A DNA stretch of 64,000 nucleotides, from the NCBI RefSeq assembly GCF_014217785.1, contig NZ_CP048814.1, positions 1,488,001 through 1,552,000 of the forward strand, read 5' to 3'. Each line of letters opens with the position of its first letter. Position 1 is the first letter of the stretch. The notes under the pieces are model-generated. The model saw nothing but the letters and a program-made list of their open reading frames with translations, ran no database searches and had not been told where the DNA came from. Of this stretch, positions 51,299-59,566 are shown piece after piece. Source of the stretch: Rhodococcus triatomae. GTDB lineage: Bacteria > Actinomycetota > Actinomycetes > Mycobacteriales > Mycobacteriaceae. The translations under genes were made by a program, and so were the position numbers.

Positions 51299-52438
51299 TC
51301 ATCGCATCGACCGCACCCTGGCTGCCTCCCGGGTGAGGTGATCACGTTCCGGCACGCTGGTGGCGGCCCGGGCGGCCTCGGCATACAGAGCGGCAGCGCG
51401 GTCGACGTCGCCCAGCCGTTCGTGCAGATACGCGGACACTGCGGTGTAGCGGGGCAGTGCGGGGTCCAGGTCCGCCAACGCCGCCAGCCCGGTCCGTGCC
51501 CCGTCGGCCTCGCCGACCGCCACCGCGCGATTGAGGCGAACCACCGGGCTGTCGGTGAGGCGCACCAGCTCGTCGTACCACTCGACGATCTGGACCCAGT
51601 CCGTCTCGTCGGCACTCGGGGCATCCGCGTGCAGGGCGGCGATCGCCGCCTGGGCCTGATACTCGCCCAGGCGGTCACGAGCCAGCGCCGCCTGGAGGAT
51701 CGTCACGCCCTCGGCGATCGAGCCGGAATCCCAGAGTGATCGATCCTGCTCGCCGAGCGGTATCAGGCGACCCCCGGGACCGGTACGGGACGCACGGCGC
51801 GCCTGGTGCAGCAGCATGAGCGCGAGCAGACCCGCGACCTCGGGCTCGTCGGTCGAGGCGGCGAGCTGACGGGTGAGGCGAATGGCCTCGGCCGTCAGAT
51901 CCACGTTTCCGCCGTACCCCTCGTTGAAGACGAGGTAGAGAACCCGCAGCACGGTCCCGAGATCACCGGGCCGGTCGAGCGGCACGCCCGTGAGCCGCCG
52001 TTTGGCCCTGCTGATCCGTTGTGCCATGGTCGCCTCGGGGACGAGGTATGCCGCCGCGATCTGCCGCGTCGTCAGACCGCCGACCGCACGCAATGTCAAC
52101 GCGGCGGCCGCATTTCGCGGCAGGGAGGGGTGTGCACAGAGGAAGTAGAGCCACAGCGTGTCGTCCGTCGCCGGTGCCGGGCCGGCGGGCGGCGACGCCT
52201 CCACGACATGTTCGCGTCGACGTCGAGACGTCTCGGCCCGGGCGCCGTCGACGAACCTGCGCCACGCGACCGTGACGAGCCACCCCTTCGGATCGCGCGG
52301 TGGATCGTCCGGCCACGTCTCCAGCGCTCGGATCAGAGCTTCCTGCGCCGCATCCTCCGCCGAAGGGAAGTCGGCTCCCCGGCGGCGGAGGACGCCGATC
52401 ACCTCCGGCACGAGCTCCCGCAGCAACGATTCGTTCAT
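51299..52438 (-). CDS. ECF42-type RNA polymerase sigma factor with C-terminal TPR-like extension
   Basis: The ATG at 52438 overlaps the stop of the DGPF gene (ATGA). The 379-residue protein has a sigma-2 region (LLRELVPEVIGVLRRRGADFPSAEDAAQEALIRALETWP, WLVTVAWRRFVDGAR), a sigma-4 region (LTTRQIAAAYLVPEATMAQRISRAKRRL) and a long C-terminal domain with DUF6596-like sequence (VLRVLYLVFNEGYGG) followed by TPR-like helices (AVAVGEADGARTGLAALADLD). This layout, with a DGPF-protein gene next to it, identifies group ECF42. These sigma factors lack anti-sigma partners; the C-terminal extension is needed for activity. The stress sensed is unknown. Confidence 0.9.
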   Translation of the reverse strand: MNESLLRELVPEVIGVLRRRGADFPSAEDAAQEALIRALETWPDDPPRDPKGWLVTVAWRRFVDGARAETSRRRREHVVEASPPAGPAPATDDTLWLYFLCAHPSLPRNAAAALTLRAVGGLTTRQIAAAYLVPEATMAQRISRAKRRLTGVPLDRPGDLGTVLRVLYLVFNEGYGGNVDLTAEAIRLTRQLAASTDEPEVAGLLALMLLHQARRASRTGPGGRLIPLGEQDRSLWDSGSIAEGVTILQAALARDRLGEYQAQAAIAALHADAPSADETDWVQIVEWYDELVRLTDSPVVRLNRAVAVGEADGARTGLAALADLDPALPRYTAVSAYLHERLGDVDRAAALYAEAARAATSVPERDHLTREAARVRSMR

Positions 52439-52842
52439 TCGTCCACTGTGGGCGGTTCGGTGAGGAACGGGCGAACCTCGAGCCATTCGTGGATCGGGTC
52501 GCCGCCGGGCCCGGGGGCTGCCGAGAGTTCCCCTGCCAGCTGGACCGCTCGATCCCAGGACTCCACGTCGATGATCATCCAGCCTGCGATGAGGTCCTTG
52601 GTCTCGGCGAACGGGCCGTCGGTCACCGGTGGGCGCCCCTCGCCGTCGTACCGCACGAACGCACCCTCGGCCGCCAGTGCCTGGGCGTCGACGAACTCAC
52701 CCGTCTGCTCCAGGCCGGCCGCGAAGTCTCGCATGAACTGTATGTGTGCGTCGACCTCCTCCGGCGTCCACCGGTCCATCGGCGCGAAGTCGACGGCGGG
52801 TGTCGGGCCGCCCCGGTAGTGCTTCAGCAGTAGGTACTTCAT
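52435..52842 (-). CDS. YCII-related DGPF-domain protein
   Basis: The 135-residue protein begins at the ATG at 52842 behind GAGGAG. It has the YciI/DGPF fold: MKYLLLKHYRGG, HIQFMRDFAAGLEQTGEF, the name-giving DGPF within TDGPFAETKDLIAGWMIIDV, and a closing IEVRP-like strand (LEVRPF). DGPF proteins accompany ECF42 sigma factors and are their usual targets; their biochemical activity is unsettled. It is the first gene of the two-gene operon and has a predicted ECF promoter 51-77 bp upstream. Confidence 0.9.
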   Translation of the reverse strand: MKYLLLKHYRGGPTPAVDFAPMDRWTPEEVDAHIQFMRDFAAGLEQTGEFVDAQALAAEGAFVRYDGEGRPPVTDGPFAETKDLIAGWMIIDVESWDRAVQLAGELSAAPGPGGDPIHEWLEVRPFLTEPPTVDE

Positions 52843-52892
52843 GATGATCTCCTCGTTCGCCACGCGGCCCGTTCGACCGCTCGTACCCCTGG

Positions 52893-52919
52893 GACGGAAC
52901 CGCCGTCGCGTTCTCGACA
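52893..52919 (-). promoter_or_regulatory. Predicted ECF42 promoter of the DGPF-sigma operon
   Basis: On the minus strand TGTCGA (52919-52914) is followed after 17 bp by CGTC (52896-52893). TGTCGA is the -35 element reported for ECF42 targets, so the operon is probably autoregulated. Confidence 0.5.
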
Positions 52920-52933
52920 CCGGGATCCCCGAT

Positions 52934-52959
52934 ACCTGACATCACCGACACCTGACATC
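52934..52959. repeat. Direct repeat of ACCTGACATC
   Basis: Two identical 10-mers start at 52934 and 52950 (16 bp apart), just upstream of the predicted ECF promoter on the minus strand. They may be binding sites or chance. The rest of the 309-bp region 52843-53151 holds the promoter, dispersed repeat copy 4 and the GAGGA tract, with no gene. Confidence 0.6.
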
Positions 52960-53002
52960 CGGGTTCCACCCCGATTCTCGCCGCCGCCCCCGCTCCCCCC
53001 GC

Positions 53003-53054
53003 GGGCGAAGGGACCATTCGACCGATTCAACGAGGCACGGGGCACCTTCACCCA
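53003..53054 (+). repeat. Dispersed palindromic repeat, copy 4
   Basis: Begins GGGCGAAGGGACCATTCGAC and ends GGCACCTTCACCCA. It is in the non-coding region between the DGPF gene promoter and the end of the imine-reductase-like gene. Confidence 0.85.
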
Positions 53055-53100
53055 GGGGAAGAGGGGCGGAGACGAGGGAGGCGGAGAGGAAGGGAGACGA

Positions 53101-53145
53101 GAGGAGAGGAGAGGAGAGGAGAGGAGAGGAGAGGAGAGGAGAGGA
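53101..53145. repeat. (GAGGA)9 microsatellite
   Basis: Nine uninterrupted GAGGA units, preceded by degenerate purine-rich copies, end 6 bp before the stop codon (53152-53154) of the minus-strand gene. One strand is all purine over more than 45 bases. Confidence 0.95.
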
Positions 53146-53151
53146 AACGAG

Positions 53152-54039
53152 TCAGTGACGCGGCCTGCGGATGACCTCGAACAACGACGTCCAACCGCTT
53201 CCGGCCATCCCGGACGCGATCGCGGCGTCGTACTGCGCCTTCACCGCTTCCGGGAGCCCGGCGTCGATGCCTGCCTCCCGGCTCGCGCCGACGATGTGGT
53301 CGGCGGTCGCCCCCATCATCACCACGTCGGCGCCGTCGTCATTGTGGTCCCCCACGTCGAACCGGCGCGCCGAGTCCTCGAGCATGGAGGTGGCCAGGGC
53401 CATCGTCTCCGCCGCGTACGGCACCAACTCCTTCGCGGTGACCCCGGCCGACGCGAGCAGGGCCGAGGCATGCGCGAACGTGGACAGCGCGGTGAGGAAG
53501 ATGTCCAGCTGTGCCTGGTACCAGAGCTGCGCCAGCGCCGGGTCCTCGCCGCGATAGTCCGGGCGGCCGATCACCGCGAGTGTGTCGTGATGAGTCGCCA
53601 TCAGTGCCTGCGGGCCGCTGTAGAAGACGTACGACGCGTCCGTGGCCACCAGCGGCGCCGGCACCATGATGCCGCCGACGAGCAGGCTCGCTCCCCGGTC
53701 CGCCAGCCACCGGGCAGCCTCCCGGGTGACGCCGGGAGTGTCCGAGCTGAGGTTGACCACCGTCTTCCCGCCCAGGTCGTCGCCGACGGTGTCGAGGATT
53801 TCGTACATCGCCGCATAGTGTGTGAGGCTCACGAGGACGAGGTCACTCGCCCGCACCGCCGCGGCGGCAGTGGGGGCGCGGACCGCCCCCTGCTCGACCA
53901 GCGCGTCGGCGCGGCTCGCGGTCCGATTCCACACCGTGACCGGGTGGCCTGCCGCGAGGAGTGCACTGACCATCGCCTGTCCCATCGGCCCGAGGCCGAT
54001 CACACTGACCGCCGGCCGGGAGTTCTCCGTGTTCGACAT
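53152..54039 (-). CDS. Imine reductase/beta-hydroxyacid dehydrogenase-like NADP oxidoreductase
   Basis: The 295-residue protein has an N-terminal Rossmann domain (VSVIGLGPMGQAMVSALLAAGHPVTVWNRT, with NADPH-favouring Arg-Thr), LVNLSSDTPG and a C-terminal all-helical domain (LWYQAQLDIFLTALSTFAHASALLASAG). The region that carries the catalytic lysine in 3-hydroxyisobutyrate dehydrogenases has no lysine here (AQLWYQAQL). Together with the GGIMVPAPLV segment this is the pattern of imine reductases and reductive aminases. The natural substrate of most is unknown. It is divergent from the SARP regulator and the CTGACGG triple repeat lies between, so it is a likely regulatory target. Confidence 0.85.
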   Translation of the reverse strand: MSNTENSRPAVSVIGLGPMGQAMVSALLAAGHPVTVWNRTASRADALVEQGAVRAPTAAAAVRASDLVLVSLTHYAAMYEILDTVGDDLGGKTVVNLSSDTPGVTREAARWLADRGASLLVGGIMVPAPLVATDASYVFYSGPQALMATHHDTLAVIGRPDYRGEDPALAQLWYQAQLDIFLTALSTFAHASALLASAGVTAKELVPYAAETMALATSMLEDSARRFDVGDHNDDGADVVMMGATADHIVGASREAGIDAGLPEAVKAQYDAAIASGMAGSGWTSLFEVIRRPRH

Positions 54040-54091
54040 GTCTTCTCCTCTGTTCGCTGTGTCCGTACGGCACCGACACTGCGCGACGCCG

Positions 54092-54120
54092 CTGACGGAT
54101 CACTGACGGCGACCTGACGG
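54092..54120 (+). promoter_or_regulatory. Three CTGACGG heptamers in 11-bp phase, SARP-type operator
   Basis: CTGACGG occurs at 54092, 54103 and 54114, each separated by 4 bp. Heptameric direct repeats every 11 bp are the classical binding site of SARP-type activators. The site is 23 bp before the SARP gene and 52 bp before the imine-reductase-like gene. Confidence 0.75.
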
Positions 54121-54143
54121 AGGCCCGCACTAGGCTGTCCGGC

Positions 54144-57100
54144 ATGCGGTTCGGCGTGCTCGGCCCCTTGCTTGCGGACACGGAGACTGCGGACACGGAC
54201 GGCGGCGCCGTCGTCGAGGTGACGGAGCCGAAGGTCCGTCTCCTGCTGGCTGCCCTGCTCGTGTACCCCGGCCGGCCGGTCTCGGTCGATCGGCTCGTCG
54301 ACCTGCTGTGGCCGGCTGGTCCACCACGGACCGCGGGCAACGCGCTGCAGTCCAAGGTCTCCCAGCTGCGCCGGGCTCTCGGCGACCGGTCTCTCGTGCT
54401 CCACGGGTCGGGTGGCTACCGGCTCGACGCCGGACGGTGCCACCGCGACGCGGACGAGTTCGACGAGGCGATACGGCACGCGAGCCGGACGCGGGACACC
54501 GACCGGCGGCTGGCCTGCCTCGACGCCGCCCTCGGCCTGTGGCGCGGCGACGCCTTCGAGGAGTGGGACGACCCCTGGTTCGCCGGCGAACGGACACGCC
54601 TCGACGAGCTCCGAGTCGTCGCCACGGAAGATTGGCTGGAGGCGAGGATCGCCGCCGAAGACCCTCGAACGCTCGTCGCCGAGCTTTCCGAACTCGTTGC
54701 TCGTCATCCACTTCGGCCCCGGATCCGAGTCCTGCACATGCGGGCGCTGGCCGCATCCGGCCTCCGCGCGGAAGCGCTGGCGAGCTTTCGTGCGCACCGC
54801 GACGCCCTGGCCGACGCTACCGGCCTCGATCCGGATCCCTCGCTCGTCGCGCTCCACGAGTCGCTGCTGCGCGACCAGGTCGCCACCCCTCACCCGGGCC
54901 GCATCCCCGCCCCCGTCACGCCACTCGTGGGCCGCGAACGCGCGGTGCAGACCGCGGTCACGGCACTCCGGGACGGACGGCTCGTCACCCTCACCGGGAT
55001 CGGCGGTGTCGGAAAGACCCGCCTCGCCGTCGAAGTCGCGCACACCCTGGCGACGAACCGCACCCTCGCGGTGTGCTTCGTCGAACTCGAACAACTTGCG
55101 CCCCCGTCCGATCGCCACCCGAGCGAACGGGTCGCCGAGGCGGTTCTGGCGGCGCTCGGTGTCACGGACCATCCGTCGATGCCACCGCTGCCGACGGCCA
55201 CACCCGTTCCGGCGGTCGACCGACTCGACGCGGCACTGACGAACCGGGAGATCCTTCTCGTCCTCGACAACTGTGAGCACGTCGTCGACCCGACCGGGGT
55301 CCTCACTGCGCGTCTACTCCGCGCGCACCCGGCGCTTCGGGTCCTCGCAACCAGCCGACAACCCCTCGCACTCGCCGGCGAGCGCATACTGCCGGTCGAC
55401 CCACTCGAACTCCCGCAGCCGGGCGACGATCCGGCCGGCTCTCCGGCCGTCCGTTTGTTCGTGGATCGCGTCGCATCGACGCTGCCCGAATTCTCCCTGC
55501 ACCCACGGAATTCGGATTCGATCGCGCAGATCTGCCGACGGCTGGACGGCATTCCCCTGGCTCTGGAACTCGTCGCACCGCGGGTACGGGTCCTCGGTGT
55601 CCCCGGGCTGCTCGACCGCCTCGACGACCGGCTGCAACCGGCTGCCACACTCACCGACCTCCCACCGCGGCAACGCACACTCCACTCGATGATCGACTGG
55701 AGTTTCTCGCTCCTCACCGCCGCGGAACGGGCGGTGCTCCGGCGGCTCGCCGTGTTCGCCGGCGGGTTCACCGCGGCTGCGGCCCGATCGGTGTGTTCCG
55801 CGCCCGACGTCCCGGAGGACGCGGTGACGGACCTTCTGGCCCGCCTGGTGGACCGCTCACTGGTGGTCGCCGACGTGCACCGGGACGGGCCCGCGCGCTA
55901 CCGGCTCCTCGCCACCGTGGCCGAGTTCTGCGCCGCTCATCTGGAAGCGGAGAACGAACTGGACCGGGTGACGAGCCGTCACAGCAGGTACTTCACCGCA
56001 CTGGCGGAGCGTGCCGCGCCCGAGCTCGAAGGGCCGGAGCAGGCCCGTCTGCTCGCCGTCCTCGACGAGGAGTACGCCAACCTGCGCGCCGTCGCCGAAC
56101 GTCCCGGTAACCCCGAATCCCTGCGCATGGTCGAAGCGCTGCGCTGGTACTGGGTCCTGCGCGGCCGATATACGGAGGCGTGCCGGCTCCTGAGATCGGT
56201 CGTCGCGACGACGGCCGACGATCCGGCTCGGCAGACCGGTACGGAACTGTGGCACAACGGTTTCGAGATCCTCGCCGGGACGTCTTCTCCGCCTCTCCCG
56301 GGCGACCTCGACGACGTGGGGTCGGTCTCCGGCCGCACGCTGTGGTTCCTGGCATTCGCCGCGTACGCCGTCGTCGCGATGGACACTGCCCGGGCCTTCG
56401 TCGACCGTGCGATCCCCGCCCTCGAATCGGCCGGGGACCGGTGGGGCCTCGCCGCGGCACTGTGCGTACGAGCGCAGCTTCGCCTCGGCTCCGACGAAGC
56501 CGACGGCGGACGTTCCGACGCCGAGACGAGCATGGCCGTGTTCACCGATCTCGGCGACGCCTGGGGCCGAGCGCAGGCCGCCTACCCACTCGCCATCCTC
56601 GCCGAGGCCGCCGGCGACTACCCGGAGGCGATGCGTCTTCACCAGCAGGGATATCGCGGGGCCCGGGAGTTGGGACTCTGGCACCCGGCGTCGGACCGGC
56701 TGTGTGGGATGGCGCGGATCGCTCTGCTCGAGCACGATGTCGAACGATCACTGGCGTTGCACCGGGATGCGTTGGCGGTCGCCGACGAGCACGGATACGA
56801 GGGCGGGCGGGTGTCGGCGACGATCGGACTGGGGCTCACGCTCCGGCGGATGCACCGACTCGACGAGGCGGAGGAGCCACTGAGGGTCATGCTCGATTGG
56901 GGGCTGAGCCGCGACTTCCTGCCGGTCACCACACTGATGTACGCCGAACTCGGGTTCGCCGCGGAACTGCGCGGCGACACCGGAGCTGCCCACGATCTAC
57001 ACCGACGTGGCCTCGAAGCCGCCCGTCGGCTCGGGGATGTCCGGGCGATCGCGCTGGCACACGAGGGTCTGGCCGGCGTCGAACTCGCCGACGGCCACGC

Positions 57101-57266
57101 CGTCGCCGCCGCCCGGCTGCTCGGTGAAGCCCATGCCCTGCGCCTGTCCGTCGGCTTGCCTCTGCCTCCCGGCGAGCGAGGGGACGTCGCCCGTATCGAG
57201 AGCGGGGCCCGCGCGATGCTCGGCGACGAAGAGTTCACGACCAGATTTACAGCAGAGGTCGAGTAA
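54144..57266 (+). CDS. Large SARP/AfsR-type regulator (OmpR-HTH, BTAD, NB-ARC, TPR)
   Basis: The 1040-residue protein has the architecture of large SARPs. Residues 1-90 form an OmpR/PhoB-like winged helix (VTEPKVRLLLAALLVYPGRPVSVDRLVDLLWP, ALQSKVSQLRRALG). About 95-250 is the BTAD domain (HRDADEFDEAIRHA, HPLRPRIRVLHMRALAASG). The NB-ARC ATPase starts with P-loop GIGGVGKTR near residue 288 and has LLVLDNCEHV and VLATSRQPLALAGERI. A long helical TPR-like region fills 640-1020. Such regulators activate secondary metabolite or stress genes; here the only obvious partner is the divergent imine-reductase-like gene. No biosynthetic cluster is visible to the right. Confidence 0.93.
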   Translation: MRFGVLGPLLADTETADTDGGAVVEVTEPKVRLLLAALLVYPGRPVSVDRLVDLLWPAGPPRTAGNALQSKVSQLRRALGDRSLVLHGSGGYRLDAGRCHRDADEFDEAIRHASRTRDTDRRLACLDAALGLWRGDAFEEWDDPWFAGERTRLDELRVVATEDWLEARIAAEDPRTLVAELSELVARHPLRPRIRVLHMRALAASGLRAEALASFRAHRDALADATGLDPDPSLVALHESLLRDQVATPHPGRIPAPVTPLVGRERAVQTAVTALRDGRLVTLTGIGGVGKTRLAVEVAHTLATNRTLAVCFVELEQLAPPSDRHPSERVAEAVLAALGVTDHPSMPPLPTATPVPAVDRLDAALTNREILLVLDNCEHVVDPTGVLTARLLRAHPALRVLATSRQPLALAGERILPVDPLELPQPGDDPAGSPAVRLFVDRVASTLPEFSLHPRNSDSIAQICRRLDGIPLALELVAPRVRVLGVPGLLDRLDDRLQPAATLTDLPPRQRTLHSMIDWSFSLLTAAERAVLRRLAVFAGGFTAAAARSVCSAPDVPEDAVTDLLARLVDRSLVVADVHRDGPARYRLLATVAEFCAAHLEAENELDRVTSRHSRYFTALAERAAPELEGPEQARLLAVLDEEYANLRAVAERPGNPESLRMVEALRWYWVLRGRYTEACRLLRSVVATTADDPARQTGTELWHNGFEILAGTSSPPLPGDLDDVGSVSGRTLWFLAFAAYAVVAMDTARAFVDRAIPALESAGDRWGLAAALCVRAQLRLGSDEADGGRSDAETSMAVFTDLGDAWGRAQAAYPLAILAEAAGDYPEAMRLHQQGYRGARELGLWHPASDRLCGMARIALLEHDVERSLALHRDALAVADEHGYEGGRVSATIGLGLTLRRMHRLDEAEEPLRVMLDWGLSRDFLPVTTLMYAELGFAAELRGDTGAAHDLHRRGLEAARRLGDVRAIALAHEGLAGVELADGHAVAAARLLGEAHALRLSVGLPLPPGERGDVARIESGARAMLGDEEFTTRFTAEVE

Positions 57267-57286
57267 CGTCCACTGTCAACCGCTTG

Positions 57287-57546
57287 TCAGCCGGCCACGA
57301 AATGCGCGAGTAGTCCTTGAACCTCGTAAATGTCCACCTGGCGATTGAACTGTTTCTGGATCGGTACTGGATTACCCGAGATCCAAATCTTCAATTCTGC
57401 ATCGAGGTCGAATGTCCCTGCCGTCTCGACTGCGAAATGCGTGATCGACTTGTACAACACACTGTGGTACTCGACTTTTCGGCCGGTGATCCCCTGTTTG
57501 TCCACCAATATCAATCGCCTGTCGCATTGCCCATCATTCCGTCCAT
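57287..57546 (-). pseudogene. PH-domain (bPH) protein gene remnant, low GC
   Basis: One frame ending at 57287 encodes a nearly complete C-terminal bacterial PH domain: RRLILVDKQGITGRKVEYHSV, SITHFAVETAGTFDLDAELKIWISG and a final helix. At 57546 a different frame starts MDGMMGNAT, which resembles the N-terminus of such proteins (M-x-G-L-L-G-N-A). The two frames meet without the roughly 40 residues that should lie between, so an internal deletion with frame change is the simplest reading. An in-frame ATG further upstream (57583) could give a 98-residue chimera. The region (57267-57681) is distinctly AT-richer than its neighbours, which suggests import. Confidence 0.7.
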
Positions 57547-57681
57547 GATTCCCACAGCGGACACGGTACAGCGCGAATGTCATCTACTTTTCGAAACTCG
57601 GACAGGAGCTGGCGGCGCTGTCGATGAGCCGGGCGAGCACGGGAGAATCAGGCGCAACTATGCGTTGACACCGTTGGAGCC

Positions 57682-58509
57682 TCAGACGGCTCCGACGAGT
57701 TCCTCGAGGTAGTGGGCGACGGCGTCCTCGTCGTTGCTCGGCAGGATCCGGTCGGCCAGCGCCGCCACCTCGGGCAGCGCGTTCGACGGGCACAGCGCCG
57801 TCCCCGCCCACGACAGCATCGGCACGTCGTTGACCGCGTCACCGATCACCGCGACCTGCCCCGGATCGAGCGAACGCTGCGCGCACAGTTGGGCGAGTGC
57901 ACTGGCCTTGGACACCCCGGCTGCCGCGAGTTCGATGTACGGCGCACCCGAATGCGTCGGCGCGACACCCGGAATCGCCGCATCGACGACGAAACGGTAC
58001 AGCTGGGTGCTCGTGACCTCCGGGTGCCGCGCGACGATCTTGACCATCGGTTCGGGCAGGAACGGCAGCACGTCGGCGAGCGTCATCTCGTGCGGGTGCC
58101 GGTGGTGGTCGGCGAACTCGCACAGCGCGGCGTATGCGGGCTCCGCGACGAACGTGGTGGGGCCGACGTTGGCGAACACGGCACCAGGGATCAGGGTGCG
58201 GATCCGATCCATCGCTGCCGCTGCGGCTGCGAGGTCGATGGAGACGGTGCCGACGATCGCCGGTGCGCCGCCTGCCAGATCGAGAACGACCGCACCGTTG
58301 GCACACACCGCCGAGCCACGGAACCCGCACGAGGCGGCGAGGTCGCCGACGGAGTGCCGCGCCCGCGCGGTCGCCCACACCACCTCGATACCGGCTTCCC
58401 GCGCCGCGGCGAGCGCCCGCGCCGTCCGGGGCGACACCGTGCGGTCCGAGCGCAGCAGCGTGCCGTCGAGGTCCGTCGCGACCAGCTTGATCCCGCTCAC
58501 GGTGTGCAT
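57682..58509 (-). CDS. HAD-superfamily phosphatase (Cof-type)
   Basis: The 275-residue protein is a Cof-like (type IIB cap) HAD hydrolase: motif I DLDGTLLRSD (nucleophile Asp14 region), motif II VVWATARAR, a cap region with ALCEFADHHRH, motif III lysine in GVSKASALAQL and motif IV VIGDAVNDVPML. Such enzymes dephosphorylate sugar phosphates, flavin precursors or pyridoxal phosphate. The gene is divergent from the aldo/keto reductase gene across a 174-bp region with a large palindrome. An in-frame GTG four codons after the ATG is an alternative start. Confidence 0.9.
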   Translation of the reverse strand: MHTVSGIKLVATDLDGTLLRSDRTVSPRTARALAAAREAGIEVVWATARARHSVGDLAASCGFRGSAVCANGAVVLDLAGGAPAIVGTVSIDLAAAAAAMDRIRTLIPGAVFANVGPTTFVAEPAYAALCEFADHHRHPHEMTLADVLPFLPEPMVKIVARHPEVTSTQLYRFVVDAAIPGVAPTHSGAPYIELAAAGVSKASALAQLCAQRSLDPGQVAVIGDAVNDVPMLSWAGTALCPSNALPEVAALADRILPSNDEDAVAHYLEELVGAV

Positions 58510-58563
58510 GATTCCACGTCCAGGTCCGCACCCGCCCGGCAGCCGGAACCGTTCCGCTTCCCG

Positions 58564-58607
58564 GTTGGTGCCGGCGCTCCCCCGATCGCGGGCGCGCCGG
58601 CACCAAC
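58564..58607. promoter_or_regulatory. 14-bp perfect inverted repeat between divergent genes
   Basis: GTTGGTGCCGGCGC (58564-58577) is exactly complementary to 58594-58607, with a 16-nt spacer. It lies between the divergent HAD and aldo/keto reductase genes, so an operator is more likely than a terminator. Confidence 0.55.
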
Positions 58608-58683
58608 TGGGGAGCGTTCACGCAGTACGTCGATCCCCACGCACACCCGACACATACCGGCGCTCTCTCGCTAGCCTGGATCC

Positions 58684-59559
58684 ATGACCACTCCCACGAT
58701 CACCCTGAACTCCGGTACCTCCATCCCGCAGCTCGGTCTGGGGGTCTGGCAGGCCACGAACGACGAGACCGAGGCCGCCGTCCGGTTCGCCCTGGACGAG
58801 GCCGGCTACCGGCACATCGACACCGCCGCCGCGTACGGCAACGAGGAGGGAGTCGGCCGCGGCATCCGCTCGTCGGCGGTGCCGCGGGAAGAGATCTTCC
58901 TGACCACCAAGCTGTGGAATTCGGACCAGGGCTACGAACCGGCCCTGCAGGCGTTCGACGCCAGTCTCGCCAAACTCGGCACCGACTACGTCGACCTGTA
59001 CCTGATCCACTGGCCGCTACAGGACACCGATCGCATCGAACGAACCTGGGAGGCGCTCGAGAAGATCGCCGAATCCGGCCGCGCGAAGGCCATCGGCGTG
59101 TGCAACTTCGAGCCACACCACCTGCAGGTCCTCCTCGACCTGGGCGGCACCGTTCCCGCCGTCGACCAGGTGGAGTTGCATCCACACCTCACCCAGAAGG
59201 AGGTTCGCGCGTTCGCGGCCGACCACGGCGTCACCGTCGAGTCGTGGAGCCCACTCGGCGGGACCAGCAACTCCGGCTGGGGCTCGGCGTCGAAGCCGAA
59301 CACCCTGCTCGCCGACCCGATCATCGCCCGCATCGCCGACCGGCACAGCAAGACCCCCGCCCAGATCCTCATTCGCTGGCACCTGCAGAACGGGTTGATC
59401 GTCATCCCGAAGTCCGTGCACGAGGAGCGGATCGCCCAGAACATCGACGTCTACGACTTCGAGCTCACCGACCTCGACCTCAGCGAGATCGACACCCTCG
59501 ACGACGGCACCCGCGTCGGAGCCCACCCGGACGAGCTGAACATCGGCGCACCCGAGTGA
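58684..59559 (+). CDS. Aldo/keto reductase (2,5-diketogluconate reductase type)
   Basis: The 291-residue (beta/alpha)8 protein begins TTPTITLNSGTSIPQLGLGVWQ. The catalytic tetrad is visible: Asp and Tyr in HIDTAAAYGNE, Lys in FLTTKLWN and His in LYLIHWPL. The cofactor-binding C-terminus has VIPKSVHEERIAQNIDVYDFELT, the usual NADPH phosphate site. AKR5-type enzymes reduce keto sugars, methylglyoxal and other aldehydes. It starts 174 bp from the divergent HAD gene and converges with recD with a 7-bp gap. Function beyond broad carbonyl reduction cannot be told. Confidence 0.92.
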   Translation: MTTPTITLNSGTSIPQLGLGVWQATNDETEAAVRFALDEAGYRHIDTAAAYGNEEGVGRGIRSSAVPREEIFLTTKLWNSDQGYEPALQAFDASLAKLGTDYVDLYLIHWPLQDTDRIERTWEALEKIAESGRAKAIGVCNFEPHHLQVLLDLGGTVPAVDQVELHPHLTQKEVRAFAADHGVTVESWSPLGGTSNSGWGSASKPNTLLADPIIARIADRHSKTPAQILIRWHLQNGLIVIPKSVHEERIAQNIDVYDFELTDLDLSEIDTLDDGTRVGAHPDELNIGAPE

Positions 59560-59566
59560 GCGTCGG

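Noticed and set aside
53101-53145. Phase-variation tract controlling a start codon
   Set aside because: It lies past the stop of the neighbouring gene, not in a promoter or reading frame.
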